A model generated the notes under the pieces. It did not search any database and was not told where the DNA came from. It was given only the letters and a program-made list of their open reading frames with translations. From positions 1-43,726 of the forward strand of contig CAJUJM010000002.1 in NCBI GenBank assembly GCA_910586755.1: a stretch of 43,726 nucleotides of DNA, given 5' to 3'. Shown here in pieces: positions 31,668-40,877 of the stretch. Positions within the stretch are counted from its first letter, which is position 1. Every line of letters begins with the position of its first letter. Both the position numbers and the translations under genes were made by a program. The stretch comes from an uncultured Lachnospiraceae bacterium (lineage in GTDB: Bacteria; Bacillota; Clostridia; Lachnospirales; Lachnospiraceae).

Positions 31668-33626
31668 ATGAGATTGCAGTGGCGGATTGTTGTTGGGTGT
31701 GTTTTGATGATTGGGGCTTTGGCGGAGGGGCTGGCTTTGGAATTTAAGGACTTTAAAGGAGCAAAGGATCCTCTTTATGCTTCTATTGAGGAGGATCCCT
31801 GCTTTTCAGATGGAGTGTTTGAGATTTTTTGCGCCAGGGATTATCTCCGGTTTGCAGGGTACATGAATCGGGCTAGGAAGGAAAATCCGGAGGATGAGGC
31901 GGCTGTGGCGGTTGACGCGCGGTTGATGGCGGATGTGAATATGGAGACAGAGGAGAGGTATGTCCTTAAGGGTCATCCCTATATACGGCAGGCGATTTTG
32001 AATTATAGAGGGACCTTTGACGGGAACGGACATCAAATTACCTGGGTATCAGAGGCAGGAAATGGGATGTTTGTCTGTCTGGAACGGGAAGGGGTGGTGC
32101 GCGATCTGATTTTTGAGGCGCCCTCGCTTATTTGGGATATGGACGAGTATGGGGTTGGAATGCTCTGTATGGTGAATTACGGAAGGCTTGAGAATTGCGA
32201 GACCAGAGGCCGGGTGGAAGGCACAGCCTGCTATGTAGGAGGACTGGTTGGGGTGAACCGGGGATTTATTAAGGACTGTGTAAACCGGGCGGAGGTTGTG
32301 GTGGACAGTCTGGGAGACTACGGGGCCGGGGGGATCGCGGGTCTTAGCAAGTGTGAAGTTCTGGAGGGGGAGAGCAGGGAAGAGCCTATTGTTCCGGAAA
32401 TTCGGGGATGCGTGAATTATGGAAGGATTCGGGGAACCTGGGAAGCCGGCGGGATCTGTGCTTATAATGATTGTGCCAATATTTATGAATGTGGAAATGA
32501 GGGGGAAGTTTCGGTCCGGTATCAGAAGGGGTATATTTATCCGGAGGAGCCGGAGTGGTATGAACGGGCTATGGCCGCTGGGATTTGCGGCCGGATGGGC
32601 CGGAATAATCTGGAATATTGTTATAATAAGGGGAGGATTTCCATACTGGAGGAAGGAGTGGAGGATACATATGCCATTGCCGGAGGTACTCTTTTTTGGA
32701 CTCATACGGTTCGCGGGTGTGTGTCCCTGAAGGGGACGGCAAAAGGGGCTATGCGCCATGAGAGTGTAGCAGAGCTTACAGAGGATGAGTTAAAGCTTTG
32801 GCTTACGGATCATGGGAGTGTTTCTGACAGGGGGAATAATTGGGAGTTTGATTTGGAGGAAGCCAGGGAGAAGCTTCCGCTGATTCCTCTTGGAGTGACA
32901 GAGTCCGGGCTGACAGCCGGGCGGGGAGAAGCTTTTCTCTGTGAGGAGTTCTGCCTGCGAAGTGAGAAGGGATATTCCATTAAGCGGGTTTCGCCGTATG
33001 CTCTGTGCATTGAGAAGGATGGAGACTGGGATTCCAGCCTGCAGGTGTGGGTGATGCGGGTGCCTGGGGGACTTACGGATATTGGGGCTTATCTGGATGA
33101 GCATGGGAATTTTGTGAAGGATACGGGGCATCAGGTGTGGCTTGGAATGGAAGGGGCACACTGGCTTCATCCGGGACAGAGCTATAAAGATGATGTGCAT
33201 GTGAAAACGGTGATTTGTGAGCAGAGCGGTCAGCCGGAAACCTGGCTGGTACATTACCGGGATGATATGCTTGCCCGTGCGGCGGTGGGGGATGCCTATG
33301 GGATGATTGACAATGTGGCCGCTCTGCCTCTGCAGTACTCGGATGTTTCAGGCTATGAGGCGGAATGGCTGCTGCTGTTTACCAATCAGGGGGATAATTA
33401 CCGGCCTTCTTTATATGAAGTGGATGAATTTTTGAAACATTTTACCTGGCTGCCCTGTAAGCGGAGGGTGGAGCAGGGGGATTGCCTCTATAAGCTCGCC
33501 AGGGAGTATACGGGAGATGGGAACCGCTATCCGGAGCTGGCGGCGGTCAATGGATTAGAGAATCAGGAATTGCTGATTCCGGGACAGATGCTTCGAATTC
33601 CGGAAGAATGGCTGGTTTTGGAATAA
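31668..33626 (+). CDS. Exported GLUG-repeat protein with C-terminal LysM domain
   Basis: A 652-residue protein with a signal peptide or anchor (RIVVGCVLMIGALAEGLAL). Residues about 125-340 hold five to six GLUG-like repeats (YVGGLVGVNRGFIKDC, GAGGIAGLSKC, EAGGICAYNDCANIYEC, AAGICGRMGRNNLEYC), expected to form a beta solenoid. A mixed region follows, then a LysM domain in the last 55 residues (RVEQGDCLYKLAREY, ELAAVNGL, LIPGQMLRIP) for peptidoglycan binding. GGAGGGG precedes ATG 31668. It starts 65 bases after the regulator's stop with no terminator between. Glycine codons are often GGG, unlike the next operon. Confidence 0.75.
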   Translation: MRLQWRIVVGCVLMIGALAEGLALEFKDFKGAKDPLYASIEEDPCFSDGVFEIFCARDYLRFAGYMNRARKENPEDEAAVAVDARLMADVNMETEERYVLKGHPYIRQAILNYRGTFDGNGHQITWVSEAGNGMFVCLEREGVVRDLIFEAPSLIWDMDEYGVGMLCMVNYGRLENCETRGRVEGTACYVGGLVGVNRGFIKDCVNRAEVVVDSLGDYGAGGIAGLSKCEVLEGESREEPIVPEIRGCVNYGRIRGTWEAGGICAYNDCANIYECGNEGEVSVRYQKGYIYPEEPEWYERAMAAGICGRMGRNNLEYCYNKGRISILEEGVEDTYAIAGGTLFWTHTVRGCVSLKGTAKGAMRHESVAELTEDELKLWLTDHGSVSDRGNNWEFDLEEAREKLPLIPLGVTESGLTAGRGEAFLCEEFCLRSEKGYSIKRVSPYALCIEKDGDWDSSLQVWVMRVPGGLTDIGAYLDEHGNFVKDTGHQVWLGMEGAHWLHPGQSYKDDVHVKTVICEQSGQPETWLVHYRDDMLARAAVGDAYGMIDNVAALPLQYSDVSGYEAEWLLLFTNQGDNYRPSLYEVDEFLKHFTWLPCKRRVEQGDCLYKLAREYTGDGNRYPELAAVNGLENQELLIPGQMLRIPEEWLVLE

Positions 33627-33640
33627 AGAGAGTGAATGAA

Positions 33641-33687
33641 TAGAAACTGACTTAGAATGAAATATTCTAAAATCAGTTTCTATTTTT
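33641..33687 (+). terminator. Strong terminator after the GLUG/LysM gene
   Basis: TAGAAACTGACTTAGAAT (33641-33658) pairs with ATTCTAAAATCAGTTTCTA (33664-33682) around a 5-base loop, followed by TTTTT. It separates the regulator unit from the catabolic operon. Confidence 0.9.
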
Positions 33688-33748
33688 GTGTTCCTAATTA
33701 AAACAAATACGTTAAAAAATATTTATGAGTTATAGGAAAAACAAATTA

Positions 33749-33763
33749 GTTTCAAATTAAAAC
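33749..33763 (+). promoter_or_regulatory. Candidate operator 1 of the acid-sugar operon
   Basis: GTTTCAAATTAAAAC, an imperfect dyad of the form TTTYA-N3-TRAAA. It lies about 20 bases upstream of the -35 box, a position suited to activation. Confidence 0.5.
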
Positions 33764-33782
33764 AATTAAAATGATAAAATTC

Positions 33783-33811
33783 TTGAAAATCTCCTATATT
33801 ATTGGTACTAT
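33783..33811 (+). promoter_or_regulatory. Promoter of the acid-sugar catabolic operon
   Basis: TTGAAA (33783-33788), 17-base spacer, TACTAT (33806-33811). No sigma-54 -24/-12 element (TGGCAC-N5-TTGCA type) was found in this gap, consistent with the regulator's lost GAFTGA loop. Confidence 0.6.
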
Positions 33812-33852
33812 TAGACAAACAGAAGGGAACAGCAGATTTCCTCAAATCTATA

Positions 33853-33867
33853 GTTTTAAAATGAAAC
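33853..33867 (+). promoter_or_regulatory. Candidate operator 2 in the leader of the acid-sugar operon
   Basis: GTTTTAAAATGAAAC, the inverted version of operator 1 with the same spacing, between the promoter and the ribosome binding site (GGAGG). Confidence 0.5.
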
Positions 33868-33888
33868 AAGTGGAGGTGGTAAGATAAC

Positions 33889-35142
33889 ATGATCAAACTT
33901 CTTGTAATTTCAGACGATTTTACAGGAGCTCTTGATACCGGGGTACAGTTTGCCGGAAAAGGGATGACAACAAAAGTTCTCAGTTATCTTCCGGAGAGCA
34001 AAGAGGCGTTGAAATATATTCAGGCCCAGGTACTGGTCGTTGACGCTCAGACAAGGCATCTGGATGGAAAGGAAGCCTACCAAAAAGTCTGGGATCTGGT
34101 AAATATGGCGAAAAATGCAGAAATTCCCTATATTTATAAGAAAACTGATTCGGGGCTGAGAGGAAATATTGGAAAGGAACTGGAAGCCGCCCTTATGGCC
34201 AGTAAAGAGCGATACCTTACTTTTATTCCGGCATTGCCGGCCATGAACCGGATTACCGTAGACGGAGTTCATTACGTAGACGGGATTCCCATTGACAAAA
34301 GCGCCTTTGGGCGGGATCCCTTTGAACCTGTGGTATCCGCTAATGTAGCGGATTTGTTTCATGAAGTATCTGTAAAGACAGCAGAATATAAGGAAAGCAG
34401 CTGCTATGTAAGAGGGGAAGAACCAGAGATCGGTATCTTTGACGCTTCCAGCGAAGCACAGATAAGGGCAATTACAGGAGACTTGATGAGACAAAATCGT
34501 CTGGGCGTCATGGCCGGATGCGCGGGTTTTGCCTCTGTCCTGGGAGATTTCCTGAAGCTGGAAACCCGGAAAGTGGAAATTCCTGAGATTACCGGCAGCA
34601 TGCTGGTGGTCTGCGGAAGTATTAACGAAATAACCAGAGGACAGATTGAGTATGCGGAAAAGAAAGGGATGAAACGGATTACCATGACGCCGGTTCAGCA
34701 GCTTACTCCGGGATACTTACATTCAGAAGAGGGAAAAGCGTGGCTTGGCCAGGTAAAACAGGATTGCGAGGCGGGGATTACCTGTATCATTGAAACTGGA
34801 ATTTCCGATATGGAAAAAGTGGCCAGATACAGAGAAGAGAACCATATTCCTCTGGAGCAGGCCCGGGTGACCATTTCCCGGACTCTGGGAGGCGCTTTAA
34901 AACAGCTTTTGGAAATGGGGCTTAAGGCCACGCTTATGATTATCGGCGGGGATACCCTGGCCAGCTTTATCACAGAGATGGGCTGCAGGGAGATTACCAT
35001 TTACCGGGAGCTGGAACAGGGAACGGTTCTCTCTTCCATAGCAGTGCAGGGGAAGGAACAATGGATTATTTCCAAATCCGGCGGATTTGGGGAGCCAAAG
35101 CTTTTGATGGAAGTAGAAAAACTGGTAAAAGGAGGAAGGTAA
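33889..35142 (+). CDS. Four-carbon acid sugar kinase family protein (DUF1537)
   Basis: A 417-residue kinase of the OtnK/DtnK group, which phosphorylates four-carbon sugar acids such as erythronate or threonate. The N-terminal substrate domain shows ISDDFTGALDTGVQFA, YKKTDSGLRGNIG, FIPALPAMNRITVDGVHYVDG and KSAFGRDPFEP. The C-terminal nucleotide domain includes MIIGGDTLASF. GGAGG precedes the ATG. It is the first of eight genes and starts 5 bases before the dehydrogenase gene. The presence of a PdxA2-type gene in the same operon matches the known kinase-dehydrogenase pairing. The exact sugar acid cannot be read from sequence. Confidence 0.88.
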   Translation: MIKLLVISDDFTGALDTGVQFAGKGMTTKVLSYLPESKEALKYIQAQVLVVDAQTRHLDGKEAYQKVWDLVNMAKNAEIPYIYKKTDSGLRGNIGKELEAALMASKERYLTFIPALPAMNRITVDGVHYVDGIPIDKSAFGRDPFEPVVSANVADLFHEVSVKTAEYKESSCYVRGEEPEIGIFDASSEAQIRAITGDLMRQNRLGVMAGCAGFASVLGDFLKLETRKVEIPEITGSMLVVCGSINEITRGQIEYAEKKGMKRITMTPVQQLTPGYLHSEEGKAWLGQVKQDCEAGITCIIETGISDMEKVARYREENHIPLEQARVTISRTLGGALKQLLEMGLKATLMIIGGDTLASFITEMGCREITIYRELEQGTVLSSIAVQGKEQWIISKSGGFGEPKLLMEVEKLVKGGR

Positions 35143-35147
35143 AAAAC

Positions 35148-36314
35148 ATGTTGGAACAATATTCTCTTTCCATGCCAAAGGCCGTATACAGCGGCAAAGG
35201 GGCCCTTGGCAGAATCAGGGAAATAACAGAGGGAAAATTTAAAAAGGCTGCAGTATTTACCGATAAAGGGGTGGAGCAGGCCGGGCTTTTGGAGATTCCG
35301 CTGGAGCAGTTAAAGGCAGCAGGACTGGATACTACAATTATTACCGATCTTCCGGCTGAGCCAAGCTGTGATGAGGCCCAGGAAATCGTTGAGAAATTCC
35401 GCCGGACAGGAGCAGACTTAATCGTGGCGGTAGGCGGCGGAAGCGTTATGGATGTGGCAAAGCTGGCGTCCATTGCGGCAAATGATTTCCTGACCGTGAG
35501 AAAGCTTCTGGAAAACCCAGGTCTTGGAAAGAAATGCGTAAAGACCATGATGATTCCCACTACGGCCGGAACCGGCTCTGAGGCAACTATGAACAGTATT
35601 GTGGCAGTACCGGAAAAAGAGCTGAAGGTTGGCATTGTCAACCCGGAAATGATTCCGGATATGGTGATTCTGGACGGCGGCCTTCTGGCCCGCCTGCCCA
35701 AAAAGATAGCAGCTTCCACAGGAATTGACGCCATGGCCCATGCGGTGGAGTGTTTTACCTCCAACAAAGCAAATACCTTCAGCAATTTATTTGCAAAAGA
35801 AGCGGCAAGGCTGATTTTTCATAATATTCTGGCGGCATGTGAAGAACCTGAGGCTGAGGAAGCCAAAACCAATATGCTGATAGGGGCATTTTATGCGGGA
35901 GTGGCGATTTCCTCTTCGGGAACCACAGCAGTTCACGCTCTGTCCTATCCTTTAGGAGGAAAGTATCACATTCCCCACGGTGTTTCAAACGCCATACTGC
36001 TGCTTCCGGTTATGCGGTTTAACAAGCCTGCCTGCCAAAAGGAATTGGCTGAGCTCTTTGATGCAGTGGCAGGGAAAGAAGAGCAAAATCTTCAGATGAC
36101 AGAGGAAGAAAAGGCAGACAGGCTTTTAGAGCGGATGGAAGAAATTATCCGGCGTCTGGAAATTCCGTCCTCTCTCTCCGCATTTGGAATTGGCACAGAA
36201 GTATTAGAAGAGCTGGTTACCGCAGGGCTTGAGGTCAAGCGTCTGCTGAACAATAATAAAAAAGAAGTTACCTGTGAAGATGCCCGCAGGCTGTATCTGG
36301 AAATTATGAATTAA
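35148..36314 (+). CDS. Iron-containing alcohol dehydrogenase family protein
   Basis: A 388-residue group III (Fe-dependent) dehydrogenase. The NAD(P)-binding half has VAVGGGSVMDVAKL and MMIPTTAGTGSEAT. The metal-binding half has GIDAMAHAVECF, the AVHALSYPLGGKYHIPHG histidines and NAILLLPVM. The ATG at 35148 follows GGAGGAAGG; a longer frame into the kinase gene is rejected. Such enzymes reduce or oxidise hydroxy-aldehydes and hydroxy acids. Here it probably interconverts a hydroxyl/keto group of the sugar acid or the aldehyde released by the lyase. It is not a specific assignment. Confidence 0.88.
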   Translation: MLEQYSLSMPKAVYSGKGALGRIREITEGKFKKAAVFTDKGVEQAGLLEIPLEQLKAAGLDTTIITDLPAEPSCDEAQEIVEKFRRTGADLIVAVGGGSVMDVAKLASIAANDFLTVRKLLENPGLGKKCVKTMMIPTTAGTGSEATMNSIVAVPEKELKVGIVNPEMIPDMVILDGGLLARLPKKIAASTGIDAMAHAVECFTSNKANTFSNLFAKEAARLIFHNILAACEEPEAEEAKTNMLIGAFYAGVAISSSGTTAVHALSYPLGGKYHIPHGVSNAILLLPVMRFNKPACQKELAELFDAVAGKEEQNLQMTEEEKADRLLERMEEIIRRLEIPSSLSAFGIGTEVLEELVTAGLEVKRLLNNNKKEVTCEDARRLYLEIMN

Positions 36315-36332
36315 AAAGGAAGGAGAAACGCA

Positions 36333-37229
36333 ATGACGGTATTAAGAGGGATTATTCCCCCCATTATTACCCCCATGAATGAGGACGAGTCTATTAACGA
36401 GCCGGAGCTTCGAAATCAGGTAAACCGCCTGATTCAGGCGGGGGTACACGGGCTGTTTCCTTTTGGGACCAATGGGGAGAGCTACATCCTGAATGAAAAA
36501 GAGAAGGAAAGAGTATTAGCGGTTGTAGTAGAGGAAAATGCGGGAAGAGTTCCGGTCTATGCAGGAAGCGGCTGCGTCGGGACAAAGGATACCATCCGCA
36601 TGTCCCAGATGGCCCAGTCCCTGGGAGCAGATGTCCTCTCAGTGATTACACCCTGGTTTGCAAAGGCTTCTGACGAGGAATTGTACCAGCATTACCAGGC
36701 GGTGGCAAAGGCTGTAACCATCCCGGTGGTTCTCTATAATATTCCGGCCAGAACGGGAAACAGCCTGTCCCCGGCCCTGGTGGAGAGGCTGTCTGCAGTG
36801 GAGAATATTGTCGGGGTGAAAGATTCCAGCGGAAACTTTGACAACATGCTCCAGTACCTGGAGAGGACCAGGAAAAGAGAAGATTTTGTGGTTCTTTCCG
36901 GCAACGATTCTCTAATCTATTGGAACCTGCTGGCAGGGGGAAGCGGAGGGATCGCCGGATGCGCCAATGTCTATCCGGAAACGATGACTGCAATCTATGA
37001 GCGGTTTATAAAGGGGGATTTGGAAGGGGCAAGAAAGGCTCAGGACTCCATCCGTTCCTTCCGCAACTGTTTTAAATATGGAAACCCCAATACTATCGTA
37101 AAAACCGCGGTTGCCATGCTGGGCTATCCGGTAGGAAAATGCCGGGCGCCATTTAACCAGATCCCGGATGAGGGGATTCAGGCAATCCAGCGGGTAATTG
37201 ACGAAAACCGGGAACTGGGAATGAAGTAG
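36333..37229 (+). CDS. DapA/NanA-family lyase (catabolic, not lysine biosynthesis)
   Basis: A 298-residue class I aldolase fold. The Schiff-base lysine is in IVGVKDSSGNF and the tyrosine in LYNIPARTG. The substrate loop reads FGTNGESY where true DapA at 11600 has CGTTGEAS, so one threonine of the DHDPS pair is lost. This and the operon context suggest cleavage of a 2-keto-3-deoxy acid (pyruvate plus an aldehyde) or a dehydratase reaction, as in KDG aldolase and related enzymes. AAAGGAAGGAG precedes the ATG. It lies 18 bases after the dehydrogenase and 16 before the PdxA-like gene. Confidence 0.85.
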   Translation: MTVLRGIIPPIITPMNEDESINEPELRNQVNRLIQAGVHGLFPFGTNGESYILNEKEKERVLAVVVEENAGRVPVYAGSGCVGTKDTIRMSQMAQSLGADVLSVITPWFAKASDEELYQHYQAVAKAVTIPVVLYNIPARTGNSLSPALVERLSAVENIVGVKDSSGNFDNMLQYLERTRKREDFVVLSGNDSLIYWNLLAGGSGGIAGCANVYPETMTAIYERFIKGDLEGARKAQDSIRSFRNCFKYGNPNTIVKTAVAMLGYPVGKCRAPFNQIPDEGIQAIQRVIDENRELGMK

Positions 37230-37245
37230 AAAGGAAGAAAGAACC

Positions 37246-38277
37246 ATGAGACCTTTGATTGGTATTACCCTTGGTGATCCGGCGGGAATCGGGCCGGAAA
37301 TAACGGTAAAGGCGCTGGCGTCTCACTCTGTTTATGAAACGTGCCGCCCCCTGGTAATTGGAGATGTGAGTGTGTTAAGGAATGCGGCAAAGCTGACAGG
37401 CAGGACAGAGATCCGGATGAATGTGGTAGAAAAACCGGCGGATGGACTGTATGTTCCCGGCTGTATCGATGTGATTGACATGAAGTGCGTGGACATGGGC
37501 AGCCTTGAAATCGGTAAGGTATCTGCCGCAGCCGGGGAAGCCGCCTTTCAATATGTGAAAAAAGTCATTGAGCTGGCTATGGCCAAAGAGGTGGATGCAA
37601 CGGTAACCAATGCCCTGAATAAAGAAGCCATTAATCTGGCAGGGCGCCACTATTCCGGACACACAGAGATTTATGCAGAATTTACCGGGACCCATAAATA
37701 TACCATGATGTTAGCCCATAAAAATCTCCGGGTTGTCCATGTATCCACCCATGTATCCCTTCGGGAAGCCTGTGACCGGGTAAAGAAGGAGAGAATCCTG
37801 GAAGTAATCCGAATCGCCAGCCAGGCATGTAAAGAGATGGGGATCGCAAATCCCAAGGTTGGCGTGGCCGGCTTAAATCCTCATTGCGGGGAAAACGGAT
37901 TATTTGGAAGAGAAGAACTGGAAGAGATCGCTCCGGCTGTGGAAGCAGCAAAAAAAGAGGGAATCCTTGCAGAAGGCCCGGTTCCTGCGGACACAGTATT
38001 TTCCAAGGCGCTAGGAGGATGGTATGACATCGTAGTTACCATGTATCACGATCAGGGGCATATCCCCCTTAAAGTAGTGGGCTTTGTCTATAATCAGAAG
38101 GAGCAGAAGTGGGATGCCGTAGAAGGGGTAAACATCACTCTGGGACTGCCCATTATCCGGACCAGCGTGGATCATGGAACGGCATTTGATCAGGCAGGAA
38201 CAGGAAAGGCCAACGAACTTAGCCTGTTAAACGCCATTACATATGCAGTAAGCTTTGCCAATGGCAGGCAGAAATAA
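37246..38277 (+). CDS. PdxA-family dehydrogenase (PdxA2 type, 4-phosphoerythronate/threonate)
   Basis: A 343-residue metal-dependent NAD enzyme with all PdxA signatures: TLGDPAGIGPEI, YSGHTEIYAEF, GLNPHCGENGLFG, and MYHDQGHIPLK, holding the three metal histidines. PdxA proper acts in vitamin B6 synthesis. PdxA2 enzymes paired with DUF1537 kinases oxidise and decarboxylate 4-phospho-D-threonate or 4-phospho-D-erythronate to dihydroxyacetone phosphate. The kinase three genes upstream strongly favours PdxA2. GGAAGAAAG precedes the ATG. No other B6 gene is nearby. Confidence 0.88.
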   Translation: MRPLIGITLGDPAGIGPEITVKALASHSVYETCRPLVIGDVSVLRNAAKLTGRTEIRMNVVEKPADGLYVPGCIDVIDMKCVDMGSLEIGKVSAAAGEAAFQYVKKVIELAMAKEVDATVTNALNKEAINLAGRHYSGHTEIYAEFTGTHKYTMMLAHKNLRVVHVSTHVSLREACDRVKKERILEVIRIASQACKEMGIANPKVGVAGLNPHCGENGLFGREELEEIAPAVEAAKKEGILAEGPVPADTVFSKALGGWYDIVVTMYHDQGHIPLKVVGFVYNQKEQKWDAVEGVNITLGLPIIRTSVDHGTAFDQAGTGKANELSLLNAITYAVSFANGRQK

Positions 38278-38307
38278 ATGATTAAAAAAATACAAGGAGG
38301 AAGTAAC

Positions 38308-39912
38308 ATGAGAAAGAGAATTTTATCTGTAATCCTTACCGCGGCTATGACAGCAACCATGCTTGCCGGATGCGGAGGAAAAGAGGCACAGCCCCAGGGA
38401 AATGGAGCAGACGGAACCGGAGGGGAGGTATCCAGCTCCGATGATAACAGCTATACCATGTTTATGCGGAATACTTATGTGAACTGGATTGAGGAGCTGA
38501 AATGGTACGACGCGGCAGAGGAAAATACCGGAATCCACGTAGAATATGTGGAAGGACCGGATGACTTTAATGATGTGTATGCGGAGATCGACCAGAGAAT
38601 TATCTCTCAAACCCTTCCGGATGCGGTAATGACCAAGCTGGCCCAGACCAATGTGTATGGACCTCAGGGCGCTTTTGCGGATCTGGCGCCTTACATTAAA
38701 AAATATGCGCCGAACCTGCAGAAATATATTGATGAAAACCCGGACTATGCAGCCCTGATTACCGATGAGAACGGCGCTATCTATGGACTGGTAAAAGAAT
38801 CTCCGATTTTCATTGACTACGTTGCTTACCGTGCGGATCACCTGGAAAAAGCAGGCGTGGATCCGGCTTCCATCAAGACGGTAAATGATTTTACAGAGGC
38901 TATGCGTACATTGAAAGCCTTTTATTCTCAGGAGAACCCCAACTACTATCCCTTAGACGGCAGAGAGAACCCCATCCGTTTTGCAGCGTGGTTTGGATGC
39001 CCCAGCAATATTTCCGCTGAGGAATCCAATGGCGTTTATATTGACCACCAGAAAGACGGTTCTCTGGATATTATGGATGAAAATGCTTATACCATGGTAG
39101 AAACCATGAAGACCTGGTATGATGAAGGCCTGATTAATCCGGAGTTTGCAGCAAATACCCGTACTGAGGGTGACTGGGAAGCAGCAATGATTAACGGAAA
39201 TGCAACTTTTGCCTATGAGTATTATAACCGGGCCGAGTGGTTTATGGTAAATGGCGGAAAAGATGCGGATCCGGATTACCAGATGGGCGTTTTAGATATG
39301 TTCCAGGATGAAAACGGAAATATTTTAAAGGGAACCAGCTGCTGCAAATATAAAGAGGATTGCGTTACCGCAGTAAATGCACAGTGCAGTGAAGAGAAGA
39401 TTAAAACCATCCTTACGTTTATTGACTATTTCTATACCGAAGAGGGTCTCACCCTGGCAAATTACGGCGTAGAAGGGGAAAGTTTTAAGACCGAAAGCGA
39501 TGGCTCCAAGACGTTTATCGTTGATTATGCTACTGAAGAAGCTACCCCCGAGGGCGAGAAGAGATGGTCCTTCTTAAGCGATCGGTTTACCGTATGCCGG
39601 CCCGTAGACAATGAGGCTTTCTTTGCCTGGAACTCTCCGCTGATTGCAGAAGCAGCCGAAAGACTGAACAAAGAAGAGAATATTTTAGAGGCTTATAATA
39701 TTAAATACACAGTAGAGCAGACAGAGGAACTGTCAAATCTGGTTGCTACTGTTTTTGATGCAGAGATTGCCGGTATTGTATCCTTTGTTACAGGAAATAA
39801 GGAATTTAACGCCGATACATGGAAGGCTTTCCAGGATGAGATGAACAGTCTTGGCCTGTCCAGAATTGAAGAAATCCAGTTAGAGGCTTACCATGCAACA
39901 TTCGGAAATTAA
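38308..39912 (+). CDS. Extracellular solute-binding lipoprotein (family 1, LplA/YtcQ type)
   Basis: A 534-residue lipoprotein: signal peptide with lipobox LAGC (cysteine near residue 23), a short Gly/Asp-rich linker, then the large periplasmic-binding fold of the LplA/YtcQ class (FMRNTYVNWIEELKWYD, QTLPDAVMTKLA, AFADLAPYIKKYAPNL, MKTWYDEGLINPEFAANTRT). These proteins capture oligosaccharides or uronates. ATG 38308 follows AAGGAGG; an upstream in-frame ATG at 38278 lacks a site. It is at the head of the transporter part of the operon. Confidence 0.92.
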   Translation: MRKRILSVILTAAMTATMLAGCGGKEAQPQGNGADGTGGEVSSSDDNSYTMFMRNTYVNWIEELKWYDAAEENTGIHVEYVEGPDDFNDVYAEIDQRIISQTLPDAVMTKLAQTNVYGPQGAFADLAPYIKKYAPNLQKYIDENPDYAALITDENGAIYGLVKESPIFIDYVAYRADHLEKAGVDPASIKTVNDFTEAMRTLKAFYSQENPNYYPLDGRENPIRFAAWFGCPSNISAEESNGVYIDHQKDGSLDIMDENAYTMVETMKTWYDEGLINPEFAANTRTEGDWEAAMINGNATFAYEYYNRAEWFMVNGGKDADPDYQMGVLDMFQDENGNILKGTSCCKYKEDCVTAVNAQCSEEKIKTILTFIDYFYTEEGLTLANYGVEGESFKTESDGSKTFIVDYATEEATPEGEKRWSFLSDRFTVCRPVDNEAFFAWNSPLIAEAAERLNKEENILEAYNIKYTVEQTEELSNLVATVFDAEIAGIVSFVTGNKEFNADTWKAFQDEMNSLGLSRIEEIQLEAYHATFGN

Positions 39913-39933
39913 CTCTTGAAAGGAGTGGTAAGA

Positions 39934-40860
39934 ATGGCAGGAAAGAAAAAAGGATTGATTAAGGATATTAAGAAGGACTGGATTTTATATCTGCTACTGC
40001 TTCCCGGCCTTCTGAGTCTTATCCTGTTTAAAATTGGCCCGGTAGGGGGCATGGTGATTGCGTTTGAGAAATTCAGCGCCTTCCAGGGAATTTTCGGAAG
40101 CCAGTGGGTAGGATTTTCTAATTTCGCAAAAATCTTTGCCGACCCCTACATCCCCAAGGTTGTAGTCAATACGATTATACTGGCTATCCTTACAATTGTT
40201 GTAGTATTCCCCATTCCCATTATTTTCTCATTGTTTTTAAATGAGGTTCGGTTAAAATGGGTTCGGTCAACCGTACAGTCGTTAAGTTTTCTTCCGTACT
40301 TTATTTCAGCAGCGGTTATGGTAAGTATCCTTTATACTATCCTTTCTCCAAGTTCCGGTATTATCAATAACATTATCCGAAGCCTGGGAGGAGAACCCAT
40401 TAACTTTATGGCAAAGCCGGGATGGTTCCGCCCGCTGTATGTGATTCTGGAGATCTGGCAGACCTTTGGCTATTCGGCAATTATCTATATTGCTGCCATG
40501 ATGAATATTGACCCCTCTCTGTATGAGGCGGCAGAGGTGGACGGCGCAACCCGGTGGGATAAGATTCTGAGAATCACCCTGCCCTGCATTTCCACTTCCA
40601 TCATTGTAATGCTGATTATCAGCGTGGGGAACATTTTTACCGTAAATCTGGATCGAATCCTGTTAATGTACAACAGTAGTGTATACGATACAGCAGATGT
40701 AATCCAGACCTATGTTTACCGGATGGCTTTTGAGTCAAAGGGCTTTCCGGATTACAGCTACGGAACCGCGGTAAATATCCTGAAATCTGTAATCGCATTT
40801 ATTATGGTCAGCGCTGTTAATAAAGTAGCAGACAAATTTGCCGAGACAAGATTGTTCTGA
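39934..40860 (+). CDS. Sugar ABC transporter permease (LplB type)
   Basis: A 308-residue integral membrane protein with six predicted helices and the permease motif EAAEVDGATRWDKILRITLP that contacts the ATPase. N-terminal WILYLLLLPGLLSLILFKIGP is typical of LplB. AAAGGAG precedes ATG 39934; a TTG 18 bases earlier overlaps that site and is rejected. It pairs with the permease at 40878. No ATPase gene follows, so a shared MsmK-like ATPase elsewhere on the chromosome is likely. Confidence 0.93.
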   Translation: MAGKKKGLIKDIKKDWILYLLLLPGLLSLILFKIGPVGGMVIAFEKFSAFQGIFGSQWVGFSNFAKIFADPYIPKVVVNTIILAILTIVVVFPIPIIFSLFLNEVRLKWVRSTVQSLSFLPYFISAAVMVSILYTILSPSSGIINNIIRSLGGEPINFMAKPGWFRPLYVILEIWQTFGYSAIIYIAAMMNIDPSLYEAAEVDGATRWDKILRITLPCISTSIIVMLIISVGNIFTVNLDRILLMYNSSVYDTADVIQTYVYRMAFESKGFPDYSYGTAVNILKSVIAFIMVSAVNKVADKFAETRLF

Positions 40861-40877
40861 GAGAAGAGGAATGACAT

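Noticed and set aside
33690..33888. Sigma-54 promoter for the acid-sugar operon
   Set aside because: TTGGTACTATTAGA is only loosely similar; no GG/GC pair at the required spacing, and the regulator lacks GAFTGA.
36333..37229. A second lysine-pathway dapA
   Set aside because: The GTTGE loop is GTNGE and the gene lies in a catabolic operon, while dapA-dapB is complete at 11600-13236.
37246..38277. Vitamin B6 biosynthetic pdxA
   Set aside because: Context with a DUF1537 kinase and transporter favours the PdxA2 catabolic role.
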